Numbered from the stretch's first letter, positions 8,692 through 17,353 are shown. The stretch: DNA of 64,000 bases from Neoroseomonas lacus (GCF_014644535.1 NZ_BMKW01000002.1:459034-523033), one strand, 5' to 3'. Translations and numbers: made by a program. Notes: generated by a model from the letters alone, not told the origin.

Positions 8692-9458
8692 GGCAGCGTC
8701 GCCAGGATGAACAGGCGACGGAACGGCAACAGCACCACGCCATCGGCCTGCGGCGGATAGGCCGCGCGCATCGCTGCGCGATAGGCGTCGAGGAAGCCGT
8801 CGCGCTCCGCCCCCTGCAACGCATCGAGATAGGGACGCAGGGAGGTGCCCATGGCCCACTGCACCACGGGGTCCTCGCCGCGCAGCACATGGACGTATTC
8901 GGTGATCCACAGGTCCAGTGTCGCAACACGCGGCGTCAGCAGGTCGTAGTAGTCGCCGGGGGTGAGAATCGGCGGTGCGCTGGTCACGCGTGACAGCGTC
9001 GCCGCCCAGGGGCCGTCGCCCGCGATGCGGTCCTGTTGCGCGCGCAGCGGCGCGGCGTGCATCGACGGCATCTGCACGGCCAGCACGCCACCCGGCGCGA
9101 TGCCCGACAGCAGGCGCGAGAACAGCGTGTCGTGGTCACCAAGCCATTGCAGCGCGGCGTTGCTGAACAGCACATCGACCGGTTCGGCCGGTGCCCATGT
9201 GGCGATGTCGGCCTGCGCCGTCGCGAAGCCGGTCGCCGCCGCCTTGGCGAGCATCGCGGCGGAACCATCGACGCCGGTGACCATCGCATCGGGAAAGCGC
9301 GCGGCCAGCGCCGGCAGCGCATTGCCAGCACCGCAGCCGAGGTCGACGACACGCTTCGGCGCCGCATGCGGGATGCGGCCGATCAGGTCGATGGCCGGGC
9401 GCAGGCGCTCGCCCTCGAAGCGCAGATACTGCGCGGCGTCCCAGGTTGAGGCGCTCAT
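8688..9458 (-). CDS. tam: Trans-aconitate 2-methyltransferase
   Basis: A 256-residue SAM-dependent methyltransferase. WDAAQYLRFEGERLRPA at the N-terminus, motif I VVDLGCGAGNAL and the SNAALQWLGDH segment are strongly characteristic of Tam, which methylates trans-aconitate to protect aconitase from this spontaneous by-product. Length equals that of known Tam proteins. ATG at 9458 is chosen because similarity starts at MSASTWDAAQY; the upstream extension reads into repeat A. Translationally coupled to the sirtuin gene. Confidence 0.9.
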   Translation of the reverse strand: MSASTWDAAQYLRFEGERLRPAIDLIGRIPHAAPKRVVDLGCGAGNALPALAARFPDAMVTGVDGSAAMLAKAAATGFATAQADIATWAPAEPVDVLFSNAALQWLGDHDTLFSRLLSGIAPGGVLAVQMPSMHAAPLRAQQDRIAGDGPWAATLSRVTSAPPILTPGDYYDLLTPRVATLDLWITEYVHVLRGEDPVVQWAMGTSLRPYLDALQGAERDGFLDAYRAAMRAAYPPQADGVVLLPFRRLFILATLP

Positions 9459-9480
9459 GCCGAGACCTCCGCGGTTGAAT

Positions 9481-9531
9481 GGAGGGGCGCCGCACCTCCA
9501 AACCACCCCGCCAAAGTGCCGGGCACTTTGG
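9481..9531. repeat. Dispersed two-hairpin repeat, family A (copy A1)
   Basis: Two hairpins follow each other: GGAGGGGCGCCGCACCTCC, then CCAAAGTGC-CGG-GCACTTTGG, a perfect 9-bp stem. The same layout, a GGGGC/GCCCC hairpin then a CCAAAG/CTTTGG hairpin joined by about 10 nt with CCACCCCGC, recurs at 35.8 and 47.5 kb and inverted at 9.65 and 17.26 kb. Compared with the 35.8 kb copy the second stem differs by paired changes (GTGC/GCAC versus GGCC/GGCC). Confidence 0.75.
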
Positions 9532-9641
9532 AATGCCGAATATTGGTGCGGTGCGCGATGGGCGGGATATCTCCCCCACAACGCGTCCGCCGCGCAACAG
9601 GCGTCTCGGCATCGCCCTTGCCCGACGCGCGCGGCACCAAC

Positions 9642-9705
9642 TCAAGGTGTCCAGAGGCCCTTAGGCCTTTGGTGGGGAGGGTCCGGGAGGGGCAAAGCCC
9701 CTCTC
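9642..9705. repeat. Dispersed two-hairpin repeat, family A (copy A2, inverted)
   Basis: This copy is in the opposite orientation to A1. It begins CAAGGTGTCCAGAGGCC, forms CCAGAGGCC/GGCCTTTGG around a CTTA loop, then GGGAGGGGC-AAA-GCCCCTCTC. The leading AAGGTGTCCAGAGGCCCTT is identical to that of the 17.26 kb copy. With A1 it encloses about 110 bp. It sits at the 3' side of the patatin gene (which is on the opposite strand), where it may act as a terminator. Confidence 0.75.
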
Positions 9706-9723
9706 GGTTCCGTCTGCCGCGCA

Positions 9724-10791
9724 TCACAGAAACCTCGCCCTGATATCGACCGAACTCTCCCGCCCCAGCTTGTCGAAATGCTCGCCCAGCCAGGCATCCG
9801 CCGCCTCGCGCCCGTACTGGCGCAGCATGCACAGAAATTCCCAGTCGCCATTGAACTTGGTGGACAGCTTGAACCCGCGCAGCCGTTCCTCATCCTCGAT
9901 CAGGTGGATGAACAGGCGTCGGTAGCGTGGCTGTTCCAGCCGCCCGGTATCGAGCAGCCGCTGCACGAAATCGATGGCGCGCATCTCGGCCATCAGGGAT
10001 CCGTTGAAGGTGATCTCGTTCAGCCGGTTGACGATGTCGGACGCCGAGGTCGGGTGCTCGTCGCGCACCTGCGGGTTCAGCTGGATCAGGATGATGTCCG
10101 GCGGCCCGCCCTGGTCATAGAGCGGCCACAGCGCCGGATTGCCGAGATAGCCGCCATCCCAATACGGCTCGCCATCCACGTCCACGGCCTTGAACACCTG
10201 CGGCAGGCAGGCGGAGGCAAGCAGCGCTTCGACGGTCAGTTCGCGACGGGTGAAGACGCGCGGCTTGCCGGTGCGCACCGAGGTGGCGGAGACGAACAGC
10301 CGCGGCGCCTTGGCCTCCATGCGCAGCCGGTCGAAATCGATGCTGTCCGACAGCGCGTCGCGCAGCGGGTTGAACTCATAGGGGAAGGGGTTGATCTGAT
10401 AGGGCGACAGCACGCGCGAGAGTGTGTCGAAGGTTCGGTAGGCGACCGACCAGGTCAGGTCGTGGCCCCAGACCAGTTTCTCGAGTGGCGTTGACTGGAT
10501 CGGGCTCATCGCCAGGCGGCGCGCCATAGTGCGCCAGAAGCGGTCGAGGGCGGCGATTGCCGCTTCGGGCCCACCTTCCAACAGCCCCTGCACCAGCATC
10601 GCGCCGTTGATCGCGCCGGCCGAGGTGCCGGACAGGCCGTCGATCTCGAGCCGGTCATCCTCCAGCAGCCGTTCCAGCGCGCCCCAGGTGAAGGCGCCAT
10701 GCGTGCCGCCGCCCTGCAGGGCGAGGCTGACGCGGCGCTTGGCCACCGGCCTGGCGACGGCGGGCGTGGCGGGCGTGGTCTCCTCGCTCAC
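9724..10791 (-). CDS. Patatin-like phospholipase with DUF3734 C-terminus
   Basis: A 355-residue acyl hydrolase. The patatin domain has the oxyanion-hole GGGTHGAFTWGAL, the nucleophile elbow GTSAGAING and the catalytic Asp in YWDGGYLGNPAL, so the Ser-Asp dyad is intact. The C-terminal third (SLMAEMRAIDFVQRLL, KLGRESSVDIRARFL) matches the DUF3734 extension common in alphaproteobacterial patatins, some tied to polyhydroxyalkanoate metabolism. The GTG at 10791 (MSEETTPAT) is the likely start; the only longer option is a TTG at 10866 that adds arginine-rich sequence. Function in lipid or polyester turnover is family inference. Confidence 0.85.
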   Translation of the reverse strand: MSEETTPATPAVARPVAKRRVSLALQGGGTHGAFTWGALERLLEDDRLEIDGLSGTSAGAINGAMLVQGLLEGGPEAAIAALDRFWRTMARRLAMSPIQSTPLEKLVWGHDLTWSVAYRTFDTLSRVLSPYQINPFPYEFNPLRDALSDSIDFDRLRMEAKAPRLFVSATSVRTGKPRVFTRRELTVEALLASACLPQVFKAVDVDGEPYWDGGYLGNPALWPLYDQGGPPDIILIQLNPQVRDEHPTSASDIVNRLNEITFNGSLMAEMRAIDFVQRLLDTGRLEQPRYRRLFIHLIEDEERLRGFKLSTKFNGDWEFLCMLRQYGREAADAWLGEHFDKLGRESSVDIRARFL

Positions 10792-11293
10792 GTGGAGGCC
10801 CGGGCCGGACAATCGGTGGGCGCGAACCCCGCGGGCCGGGGAGCGGTGGGGGCGGCCGGGCGGCAATGGCGGGTGCGGTCCATCGACATGGGACCTCCAG
10901 AATTATGTGGGGGTGACGGTGGGCGGGTTGCCGGGCGGCGCATGGTGCCGAAGCGGGCGGTCGCGGGGAAGCCCCACGGTCGTCGGGACGTTAGGCGGAA
11001 TCGTGGCGAGGGCGTACACTCGTCCTTAAGGGTCCAACGGCGCTCATCTGTGCCCCGAGTTGCTTGTCGTCGTCGGCGGCCGTGCGACTGTCGCCATTTC
11101 GTCCCCCAACCGCCAAATCGATCACATCGCCGACAACTGCCTCCCCGCCGTCGAGGACCCCGGGCCCGCCAGGCCGCGCCCCAATCCGACGCCTGCATTG
11201 GGCCGCGGCCGCCAAGGGCGCCGCGTCGTTGCCCGACACGACAGCCGGGTTGCCAATGCCTTGCCCCGGGTCGCCACGACCAGGGGCAAGGCG
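10792..11293. other. Intergenic region without recognised gene
   Basis: About 500 bp between the patatin start and the 3' end of the flavin oxidoreductase gene, both on the minus strand. Short open frames here (for example 10991-11239, minus) show no family resemblance and no convincing ribosome-binding site. The patatin promoter should lie here, but no clear -35/-10 pair was found. Confidence 0.5.
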
Positions 11294-12715
11294 TCAGGGC
11301 AGGTACTTCAGCAGCCCGACCAACCGCTTGACCGGCGCCGAGAGCAGCTTCGGCGTGTAGAATTCCGAGGCGGCGCGCTTGGCCGCCTCCTGCGTTGTCG
11401 GATAGGGCAGCACCGACCCCGCCAACCCCGATAGGCGCTGGCCGATCATCAACACGAACAACCCGGCCATGTCGCCCACCCCCGGCCCAACCAAGGAGAC
11501 GCCCAGCAGCCGCCCCTTGCTGTCCGTCACCAGTTTCACCAGACCTTCGGCGCGACCTTCGGCGACCAGTCGATCATTTTCGGCCAGCGGCCACCGCAGG
11601 ATCGTCAGGTCCTTCCGGCCGGCGGCGCGCAGCTCGGCCTCGGTCGGGCCGATCTGGGCGAGGCCCGGGTCGGTGTAGGTCACCCGCGGCAGGGCGTCGT
11701 AGGACAGCCGCGCCGGCAGGCGGAACAGCATGGACCGCGCGATGATGCCGGCATGCTGTGAACAGACATGGGTGAAGGCGCGCGGCCCCAGCCCCTTCGG
11801 GTCGGCGATGTCGCCCGCCGCCCAGACCCGGCGATTGGAGACGGAACGCAGGGCCAGGTCGGTGGTCACCCCGCGCGGGGTGAAGGCGATGCCGGCCGCG
11901 GCGAGGTCCAGCCCCGCCAGCCGTGGCACGCGCCCCACCGCCAACAGCAGATGCGTCCCGGTCAGGCGCGTGCCGTCGTCCAGCAGTAGCGCCACGCCTT
12001 CGTCATCCGGCTCCACCGCCTGCACCCGGCTGCCCTCGCGCAGCACCACGCCCTCGGCGGTGAGCGCCTCGCGCAGCGGCGGGATGCATTCGGGGTCATC
12101 CCGCCCGGCGATGGCGGCGGCCTCCACCACCGTTACCCGGCAGCCGAGCCGGGCATGCGCCTGGGCCATTTCCAGCCCGATCGGCCCGCCGCCGAGGATC
12201 AGCAGGTGCCCGGGCCGCTCCGTCAGGCTGAACAACGAGTCATTGGTCAGGAAGGGCACCTCGGCGAGGCCCGGGATCGGCGGAATGATGGCGGAAGACC
12301 CGGCGGCGACCACCGCGCGGCGAAAATGGTAGCGGCGCCCGCCGGCCTCAATGACGTCGCGTTCGGCGAAGCGGGCCGAGGCGCGCACCACCGTCACCCC
12401 CATCGCGCCGAATCGTTCTGCCGAATCATTGGGCGCGATGGCGGCGATGGCGCCATCCACATGGGCGCGCACGCCGGCCCAGTCGACCTCGGGGGCCGGC
12501 AGGCGGATGCCGAAGCGATGGGCGCGGCGGGCCTCTGCGGCGGCGTGGGCGGCCGCCAACAGGGCCTTGGAGGGCACGCAGCCGGTGTTGAGGCAGTCGC
12601 CCCCCATCGTCCCGCGTTCGAACAGCGCCACCTTCAGCCCGAGCCCGGCCGATATCGCCGCCACCGAGAGCCCCGCGGCCCCGGCGCCGATCACCGCCAC
12701 ATCGACATCAGGCAT
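11294..12715 (-). CDS. Dihydrolipoamide-dehydrogenase-like FAD disulfide oxidoreductase
   Basis: A 473-residue class I pyridine nucleotide-disulfide oxidoreductase. The FAD motif VAVIGAGAAGLSVAA and the redox-active GGDCLNTGCVPSKALL are intact; LLILGGGPIGLEMAQ is the NAD(P)H fold and WAAGDIAD the second FAD contact. In place of the usual C-terminal HPT-x-x-E dyad it has YPTTQEA, so the active-site-base His is Tyr. The ATG overlaps the stop of the TVP38/TMEM64 gene by 8 bp. Paired or fused TVP38-flavoprotein genes occur in many bacteria, often annotated as mercuric reductase; no metal-binding N-terminal domain is present, so mercury reduction is not supported. Confidence 0.85.
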   Translation of the reverse strand: MPDVDVAVIGAGAAGLSVAAISAGLGLKVALFERGTMGGDCLNTGCVPSKALLAAAHAAAEARRAHRFGIRLPAPEVDWAGVRAHVDGAIAAIAPNDSAERFGAMGVTVVRASARFAERDVIEAGGRRYHFRRAVVAAGSSAIIPPIPGLAEVPFLTNDSLFSLTERPGHLLILGGGPIGLEMAQAHARLGCRVTVVEAAAIAGRDDPECIPPLREALTAEGVVLREGSRVQAVEPDDEGVALLLDDGTRLTGTHLLLAVGRVPRLAGLDLAAAGIAFTPRGVTTDLALRSVSNRRVWAAGDIADPKGLGPRAFTHVCSQHAGIIARSMLFRLPARLSYDALPRVTYTDPGLAQIGPTEAELRAAGRKDLTILRWPLAENDRLVAEGRAEGLVKLVTDSKGRLLGVSLVGPGVGDMAGLFVLMIGQRLSGLAGSVLPYPTTQEAAKRAASEFYTPKLLSAPVKRLVGLLKYLP

Positions 12716-13415
12716 CGCGCTTCCTTTTCCGCCACCAGGCCCCGAGCAGGGACAACGCCGCCAGCCCAAGCAATGGCAGCAGGATTTCCGGCGCCAGGAT
12801 CACGCCAAGGTCGGGCCGGCCACCGGCCGCCAGCACATCCCCCAGCCCCGACCCGATGGCGACGAACACCGCCGTGCCAGGGATGATCCCGATCGCCGTC
12901 GCGGCGACATAGGCGCCGAACGGCATGCCGACCAGGGCCGGAGCCAGGTTGAGCAGCCAGAACGGCACCACCGGGATCAACCGCAACGTCAGCAGGTAGA
13001 AGAAGCCGTCCTTCTCCAGGCCGGGTCGCAGCCGGTCCACCAGCCCCGCCGCCCGCCCCGTCACCAGCGGGGCCAGCGCGCTGCGCGCCACCAGGAACAG
13101 CAGGCAGGCGCCGATGGTCGCCCCCAGCACCGTCAGCGCGGTGCCGAGCCAGGGGCCGAACAGCAGCCCGCCGGCCAGCGAAAGCACCACCGCCCCGGGC
13201 AGCGACAGGGTGACGGCGGTGATATAGGCCACCACATAGCCCACCGCGGCGATGGCCGGATGCGCGGTGACGAGGGCGACGAGGTTCGCCCGGTGTTCGG
13301 CCAGTGCCTCGAATGACAGCAACCGGGTCGCGCCGGAGGCCCAGGCGACCAGCAGCAGCGCCGCGATCAGCAGGATCGGCCAGGAGCGGGCCAAGGTAGG
13401 GTGGGGTCTCAACAT
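12708..13415 (-). CDS. TVP38/TMEM64 (DedA-like) membrane protein
   Basis: A 235-residue inner-membrane protein of the SNARE-associated/DedA superfamily. It has an N-terminal helix, two re-entrant-type segments and further helices. The family hallmark is the SLPGAVVLSLAGGLLFGPW loop followed by a GATIGACLLFLVAR segment and LRLIPVVPFWLLNLAPALVGM, whose Arg and Pro are conserved. Relatives are thought to scramble or transport lipids. It is translationally coupled to the flavin oxidoreductase downstream, suggesting a shared membrane-linked redox role, though the substrate is unknown. Confidence 0.88.
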   Translation of the reverse strand: MLRPHPTLARSWPILLIAALLLVAWASGATRLLSFEALAEHRANLVALVTAHPAIAAVGYVVAYITAVTLSLPGAVVLSLAGGLLFGPWLGTALTVLGATIGACLLFLVARSALAPLVTGRAAGLVDRLRPGLEKDGFFYLLTLRLIPVVPFWLLNLAPALVGMPFGAYVAATAIGIIPGTAVFVAIGSGLGDVLAAGGRPDLGVILAPEILLPLLGLAALSLLGAWWRKRKRDA

Positions 13416-13476
13416 CGATTTGGCCTTCGAACCCCACTACGGAACGGTTACATACAGGAATTGCGGCCCTGCGCGG

Positions 13477-13506
13477 TTGACGGGCGGCGATCCTGCTCCC
13501 TATACC
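13477..13506 (+). promoter_or_regulatory. Probable sigma-70 promoter of the rpmH operon
   Basis: TTGACG at 13477-13482, an 18-bp spacer and TATACC at 13501-13506 form a good housekeeping promoter about 100 bp upstream of the rpmH start. It is the only clear pair between the divergent TVP38 gene and rpmH. Confidence 0.6.
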
Positions 13507-13605
13507 TCCGCCCCTCGCCGGGGCGCCTCTTGAAAGGGGACCGCCGGCGCGTCTTGCTGGCGGCATCGTCCCCGCGCGCCGGCACCGAGGTTCAGGAGAC
13601 CTGTC

Positions 13606-13740
13606 GTGAAGCGTACCTACCAGCCCTCGAAGATTGTCCGGAAGCGCCGGCACGGCTTCCGCGCCCGCCTCTCGACCGTGGGCGGCCGTCGGATTCTGAC
13701 GAATCGTCGCGCCAAGGGCCGCAAGCGCCTTTCGGCCTGA
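13606..13740 (+). CDS. rpmH: 50S ribosomal protein L34
   Basis: A 44-residue, highly basic ribosomal protein reading [20 protein letters not shown] and ending [10 protein letters not shown], the standard L34 sequence. It binds 23S rRNA at the base of the large subunit. The start codon is GTG, preceded by AGGAG at a good distance (AGGAGACCTGTC-GTG). It heads the rpmH-rnpA-yidD-yidC cluster, a conserved order near the replication origin in many bacteria, though no dnaA or DnaA-box cluster is seen here. Confidence 0.97.
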   Translation: MKRTYQPSKIVRKRRHGFRARLSTVGGRRILTNRRAKGRKRLSA

Positions 13741-13763
13741 CCATCCGCGCCGCGGAGCACCCC

Positions 13764-14138
13764 ATGTCGGGCAGCGCCAACCCGGCCCCGCCCCAGACGG
13801 GTGTTCCAGCCGGACGGCTCAAGAAGCGCCGGGAGTTCCTGCGCGCCGCCTCGCGCGGCAAGCGCGCCGCGCGGCCGGGCCTGGTGCTCCAGGCGCTGGC
13901 CGGCGAGCCCGGATCTCTGCGTCTTGGCTTCACCGTGACGAAGAAGGTCGGCAACGCCGTGGTGCGCAACCGCGCCCGGCGCCGGCTGAAGGAAGCTGCG
14001 CGCCTGTCTCTGCCCAGCCTTGGCCTGTCCGGCTGGGACCTGGTGCTGATCGGGCGTGACGGGACCGGCAAGCGCCCCTTCGGCCAGTTGATCGGCGACC
14101 TTCGTGGGGCGCTGAAGCAGGTCGGTGTGTTGCCATGA
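13764..14138 (+). CDS. rnpA: Ribonuclease P protein component
   Basis: A 124-residue basic protein that binds the RNase P RNA (rnpB at 60.2 kb in this window) and helps it remove 5' leaders from pre-tRNAs. [34 protein letters not shown] (the RNR signature) and GWDLVLIGR are typical. The N-terminus has about 18 extra Pro/Ala/Gly residues before the domain; the ATG at 13764 is the first plausible start after rpmH. It overlaps the yidD start by 4 bp (ATGA). Confidence 0.95.
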   Translation: MSGSANPAPPQTGVPAGRLKKRREFLRAASRGKRAARPGLVLQALAGEPGSLRLGFTVTKKVGNAVVRNRARRRLKEAARLSLPSLGLSGWDLVLIGRDGTGKRPFGQLIGDLRGALKQVGVLP

Positions 14139-14368
14139 CCGCCGCGGCCATTGCGCTCAAGGGCTGCGTCCACGCCTATCGCTACACACTGCGCGGGGTC
14201 ATTGGCAGCCATTGCCGCTTCTACCCGTCCTGCAGTGACTACGCGCTTGAAGCCATCACCACCCATGGTGCCGCGCGCGGCGCCCTGATGAGCGCGACGC
14301 GCATCCTGCGCTGCAATCCCTGGAACCCGGGGGGCTACGACCCAGTGCCCCTTCCGCCGAAAGGCTGA
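14135..14368 (+). CDS. yidD: Membrane protein insertion efficiency factor YidD
   Basis: A 77-residue peripheral membrane protein. [20 protein letters not shown] with the paired cysteines, the [11 protein letters not shown] segment and [17 protein letters not shown] are the full YidD signature. It assists YidC-mediated insertion of inner-membrane proteins. It lies between rnpA (4-bp overlap) and yidC (11-bp gap), as usual. Confidence 0.96.
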   Translation: MTAAAIALKGCVHAYRYTLRGVIGSHCRFYPSCSDYALEAITTHGAARGALMSATRILRCNPWNPGGYDPVPLPPKG

Positions 14369-14379
14369 GATTTTCCCCG

Positions 14380-16182
14380 ATGGACCAGAAGCGCCTTTTT
14401 GCCGCGATCGCGCTGTCGATCGGCATCCTGCTGATCTTCGACGTGTGGAACCGCACGAACCGGCCGCCCGCCCCGCTGCCCGCGCTGCCCGCAATGCAGA
14501 CGGCCCCCGCCGTGCCCGTGCCCTCGCCGGCCGCCGCCGGTGGCGTGCCGACACCCGGCGTGACGGCCCCGGTGCAGACCGAGGCTTCCGCCACCGCAGC
14601 GCGGCCGCCCGCCGCGCGCGTGTCGATCGAGAATGCGCGCGTCGCCGGCAGCATCAACCTGCGCGGCGCGCGCGTCGACGACCTGGTGCTGACCACCTAT
14701 CACGAGACGCTCGCCCCTGATTCGCCGCGGGTCCGCCTGTTCGACCAGCGCAGCAGCGCCAATCCCTATTTCGCGCAATGGGGCTGGACCGCGGCGAGCC
14801 CCGCCGTCCGCGTGCCGGACAGCGAGACCGACTGGACCGCGACCCCCGGGCCACTCACCGCCAGCAACCCGGTCATCCTGTCGTGGGATAACGGCCGGGG
14901 GCAGGTCTTCGAGATCGCCCTGTCGGTCGACGACCAGTACATGATCACGGCCGACCAGCGCGTGCGCAACAGCGGCGCCGAGCCGGTCTCGGTGCTGCCC
15001 TGGGCGCGCATCCGCCGCGAGCACACGCCGATCGGCGCCGGCTACTACATCCTGCATGAAGGCTTCACTGGCGTGCTCGGCGACCGCCTGCACGAGATGA
15101 CCTATTCCAGCGCCAAGACGGAGGCGACCCGCCGCTCCGGCGTGGCGCTCGACCAGGAAACCGCGGGCGGTTGGGCCGGCTTCACCGACAAGTACTGGCT
15201 CGCCGCCGTCATGCCAGCCGCGCCCGACCAGACGCTGCGCGCCTCCTACCGCTTCGCCAACGATGGTGGCGGGGATGCCGGCGACCGCTGGCAGGTCGAC
15301 ATGGCGACGCCGCAGCCCATCACCATCGCCCCGGGTGCCACCGGCCAGATGGCGACGCGCGTCTTCGCCGGCGCCAAGGAGGTCCACCTCCTCGACAGCT
15401 ATATGGACCGGCTGCACATCACCGATTTCGACAAGGCGATCGACTTCGGCTGGTTCTACTTCCTGGTGAAGCCGTTCTTCCTGGCGCTCGACTGGATCTT
15501 CCGCCTGACCGGGAATTTCGGCGTCGCCATCCTGATCTTCACCGTGCTGATCAAGGCGGCCTTCTTCCCGCTGGCCAACAAGGCCTATCACTCGATGGCC
15601 CGGATGAAGGCGCTCGCGCCGAAAATGGCCGAGTTGAAGGAACGCCACAAGGACGACCCGCAAAAGGTCCAGTCCGAGATGATGGCGCTGTACCGGTCGG
15701 AAAAAGTCAACCCGGCCTCGGGCTGCCTGCCGATCCTGATCCAGATCCCGGTGTTCTTCGCGCTGTACAAGGCGCTGTTTGTCACCATCGAGATGCGCCA
15801 CCAGCCCTTCTTCGGCTGGATCCACGATCTGTCCGCGCCGGACCCGACCAACCTGTTCAACCTGTTCGGGTTGCTGCCCTTCGACCCGGTGCAGTACAGC
15901 CACTTCCTGCACATGCCGGCCTGGGCGCTCATCATGGGCGTGACCATGTTCGTGCAGCAGAAGCTGAACCCGGCGCCGCCCGACCCGATCCAGGCGAAGA
16001 TCTTCCAGTGGATGCCGATCGTGTTCACCTTCATGCTCGCGGGCATGCCAGCGGGGCTGATCATCTATTGGGCATGGAACAATACGCTGTCGGTGGCGCA
16101 GCAGTATTACATCATGCGGCATGACCGCGCCGCGGCGAAGGCCGCCAAGTCCACGGGCAAGACCGCCAAGGCGAAATCGTAA
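14380..16182 (+). CDS. yidC: Membrane protein insertase YidC
   Basis: A 600-residue insertase of the Gram-negative type. An N-terminal anchor (FAAIALSIGILLIFDVW) leads into a Pro/Ala-rich linker and a large periplasmic beta domain (to about residue 340). The conserved five-helix core follows, including GNFGVAILIFTVLIKAAFFP and the cytoplasmic loop with ASGCLPILIQIPVFFALYK. The hydrophilic-groove Arg equivalent is the Lys/Arg region around FTVLIKAAFFPL. It inserts and folds inner-membrane proteins with or without SecYEG. A strong terminator follows directly. Confidence 0.97.
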   Translation: MDQKRLFAAIALSIGILLIFDVWNRTNRPPAPLPALPAMQTAPAVPVPSPAAAGGVPTPGVTAPVQTEASATAARPPAARVSIENARVAGSINLRGARVDDLVLTTYHETLAPDSPRVRLFDQRSSANPYFAQWGWTAASPAVRVPDSETDWTATPGPLTASNPVILSWDNGRGQVFEIALSVDDQYMITADQRVRNSGAEPVSVLPWARIRREHTPIGAGYYILHEGFTGVLGDRLHEMTYSSAKTEATRRSGVALDQETAGGWAGFTDKYWLAAVMPAAPDQTLRASYRFANDGGGDAGDRWQVDMATPQPITIAPGATGQMATRVFAGAKEVHLLDSYMDRLHITDFDKAIDFGWFYFLVKPFFLALDWIFRLTGNFGVAILIFTVLIKAAFFPLANKAYHSMARMKALAPKMAELKERHKDDPQKVQSEMMALYRSEKVNPASGCLPILIQIPVFFALYKALFVTIEMRHQPFFGWIHDLSAPDPTNLFNLFGLLPFDPVQYSHFLHMPAWALIMGVTMFVQQKLNPAPPDPIQAKIFQWMPIVFTFMLAGMPAGLIIYWAWNNTLSVAQQYYIMRHDRAAAKAAKSTGKTAKAKS

Positions 16183-16184
16183 AG

Positions 16185-16220
16185 GCGGGGGAGAGAACTC
16201 CCCCGCACCCCCTCCTTTTT
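16185..16220 (+). terminator. Rho-independent terminator after yidC
   Basis: A perfect 9-bp stem GCGGGGGAG/CTCCCCCGC with an AGAA loop (16185-16206) begins 3 bp after the yidC stop and is followed, after a C-rich 9-nt stretch, by five T. It should close the rpmH-yidC transcript, leaving yihA to its own promoter. Confidence 0.75.
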
Positions 16221-16280
16221 CTATCCGTCACCAAGGGGCGCCAACGCGACAGGCACGGCCCATCTAGCGAGAGACAAGCG

Positions 16281-16937
16281 ATGACTGGGCTGGCAGAGGC
16301 ACGCAACGACGAGGAACGGGCCGAGTTGATCGAGGCGGGGCGGTTGCTCTTCGCCAGGCCCTGCAACTTCTTCTACGCGGCGCAGAAATCCGATCAGTTG
16401 CCGGAGCCGGGCTTGCCGGAGGTTGCCTTTTGCGGGCGTTCCAATGTCGGCAAGTCCACGCTGGTCAATGCGCTAGTGGGGCAGAAGGCGCTCGCCCGCG
16501 TGTCACAGACGCCAGGGCGCACACGGCAGCTCAACTTCTTCAACCTGGCCGACCGCATCGTGTTGGTGGACCTGCCCGGCTATGGCTACGCCAAGGCATC
16601 GAAGGACATGCAGCGCGACTGGCAAGGCGTGATGTTCGACTATCTGCGCGGCCGGCCGAACCTGATGCGCGTCATCCTGCTCCTCGATGCGCGGGTCGAA
16701 ACCAAGTCATCCGATCGCGCGGCGATGGAACTGATGAACGTCGCCGCCGTCGCCTTCCAGATCGTGCTGACCAAGGCGGATGACGTCGGGCCGGTGAAAC
16801 TGGCCGCCCGAATCAAGGAAGCCGAGGCCCTTGCGCGCGAACATACGGCGGCGCACCCGCTGGTGCTGGTGACCAGCAGCGAAACCGGCCAGGGCATCGC
16901 CGAACTGAGGGCCGAGATCGCGTCGTTGGCCGCGTAG
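16281..16937 (+). CDS. yihA: Ribosome biogenesis GTPase YihA/EngB
   Basis: A 218-residue GTPase needed for late 50S assembly. G1 is GRSNVGKSTLVNAL, G2 the TPGRTRQLNFF threonine region, G3 DLPGYGYA and G4 TKADDV, all intact. The N-terminal lead RLLFARPCNFFYAAQKSDQLP is typical for alphaproteobacterial EngB. The gene follows yidC in the usual alphaproteobacterial order but is separated from it by a terminator and about 100 bp. Confidence 0.95.
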   Translation: MTGLAEARNDEERAELIEAGRLLFARPCNFFYAAQKSDQLPEPGLPEVAFCGRSNVGKSTLVNALVGQKALARVSQTPGRTRQLNFFNLADRIVLVDLPGYGYAKASKDMQRDWQGVMFDYLRGRPNLMRVILLLDARVETKSSDRAAMELMNVAAVAFQIVLTKADDVGPVKLAARIKEAEALAREHTAAHPLVLVTSSETGQGIAELRAEIASLAA

Positions 16938-17353
16938 CGGGCCGGCCGCGCGCGTGAAGGCGGAAGGGCGCTGCCCCTCGGGCACCCCGGCAGGAAACGA
17001 AGGCTTCTGCACCTTCGCTCAATGTCTGTGAAATCGTCGGAGCGGTGCGAAGTCGAGGCACCAGTAATTGCAGCGCCCTCCGTATCTCGCCGCACCAAAG
17101 GCATGAAGCTCTTGGAAACCTCATCCTTGGTGCTGGGCAGAATGGGGCTATCCCCGCGATCGGCACACCCGCACTGCCAAGTGCCAAGCGTCTTGCCGGC
17201 TATCGAGCCCAACTCATCTCTACCGTCCCGGTTCGTCCGGCTGCCCCGCGCCAACTTAAGGTGTCCAGAGGCCCTTAGGCCTTTGGCGGGGTGAGGTTTG
17301 GAGAGGGGCAGAGCCCCTCTCCATGGCCCGCAACGTCGCGCGCTCCTCAGCCA
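16938..17353. repeat. Intergenic region with a degenerate and an inverted family A repeat
   Basis: This convergent 416-bp spacer has no gene. A worn A-type unit (GGGCGCTGCCCCTCGG, then GAAGG/CTTC pairing) lies near 16963-17005 and a well-kept inverted copy at 17258-17322: CCAGAGGCC-CTTA-GGCCTTTGG, then GGAGAGGGGC-AGA-GCCCCTCTCC, a perfect 10-bp stem. The arrangement, forward unit to inverted unit, mirrors that at 9.48-9.71 kb, and the inner DNA shares TTGGTGC and GATGGG/AATGGG blocks with it. Confidence 0.65.

Noticed and set aside
11294-12715. Mercuric reductase
   Set aside because: No heavy-metal-binding N-terminal domain, no C-terminal vicinal cysteines, and no mer genes nearby.
13416-13605. 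Replication origin next to rpmH
   Set aside because: rpmH is often near oriC, but there is no dnaA gene, no cluster of TTATCCACA-like boxes and no AT-rich unwinding region.
14335-16122. 595-codon open frame antisense to yidC
   Set aside because: High GC at third positions keeps the opposite strand open; the translation is His/Arg/Asp-rich with no family resemblance, while yidC is certain.
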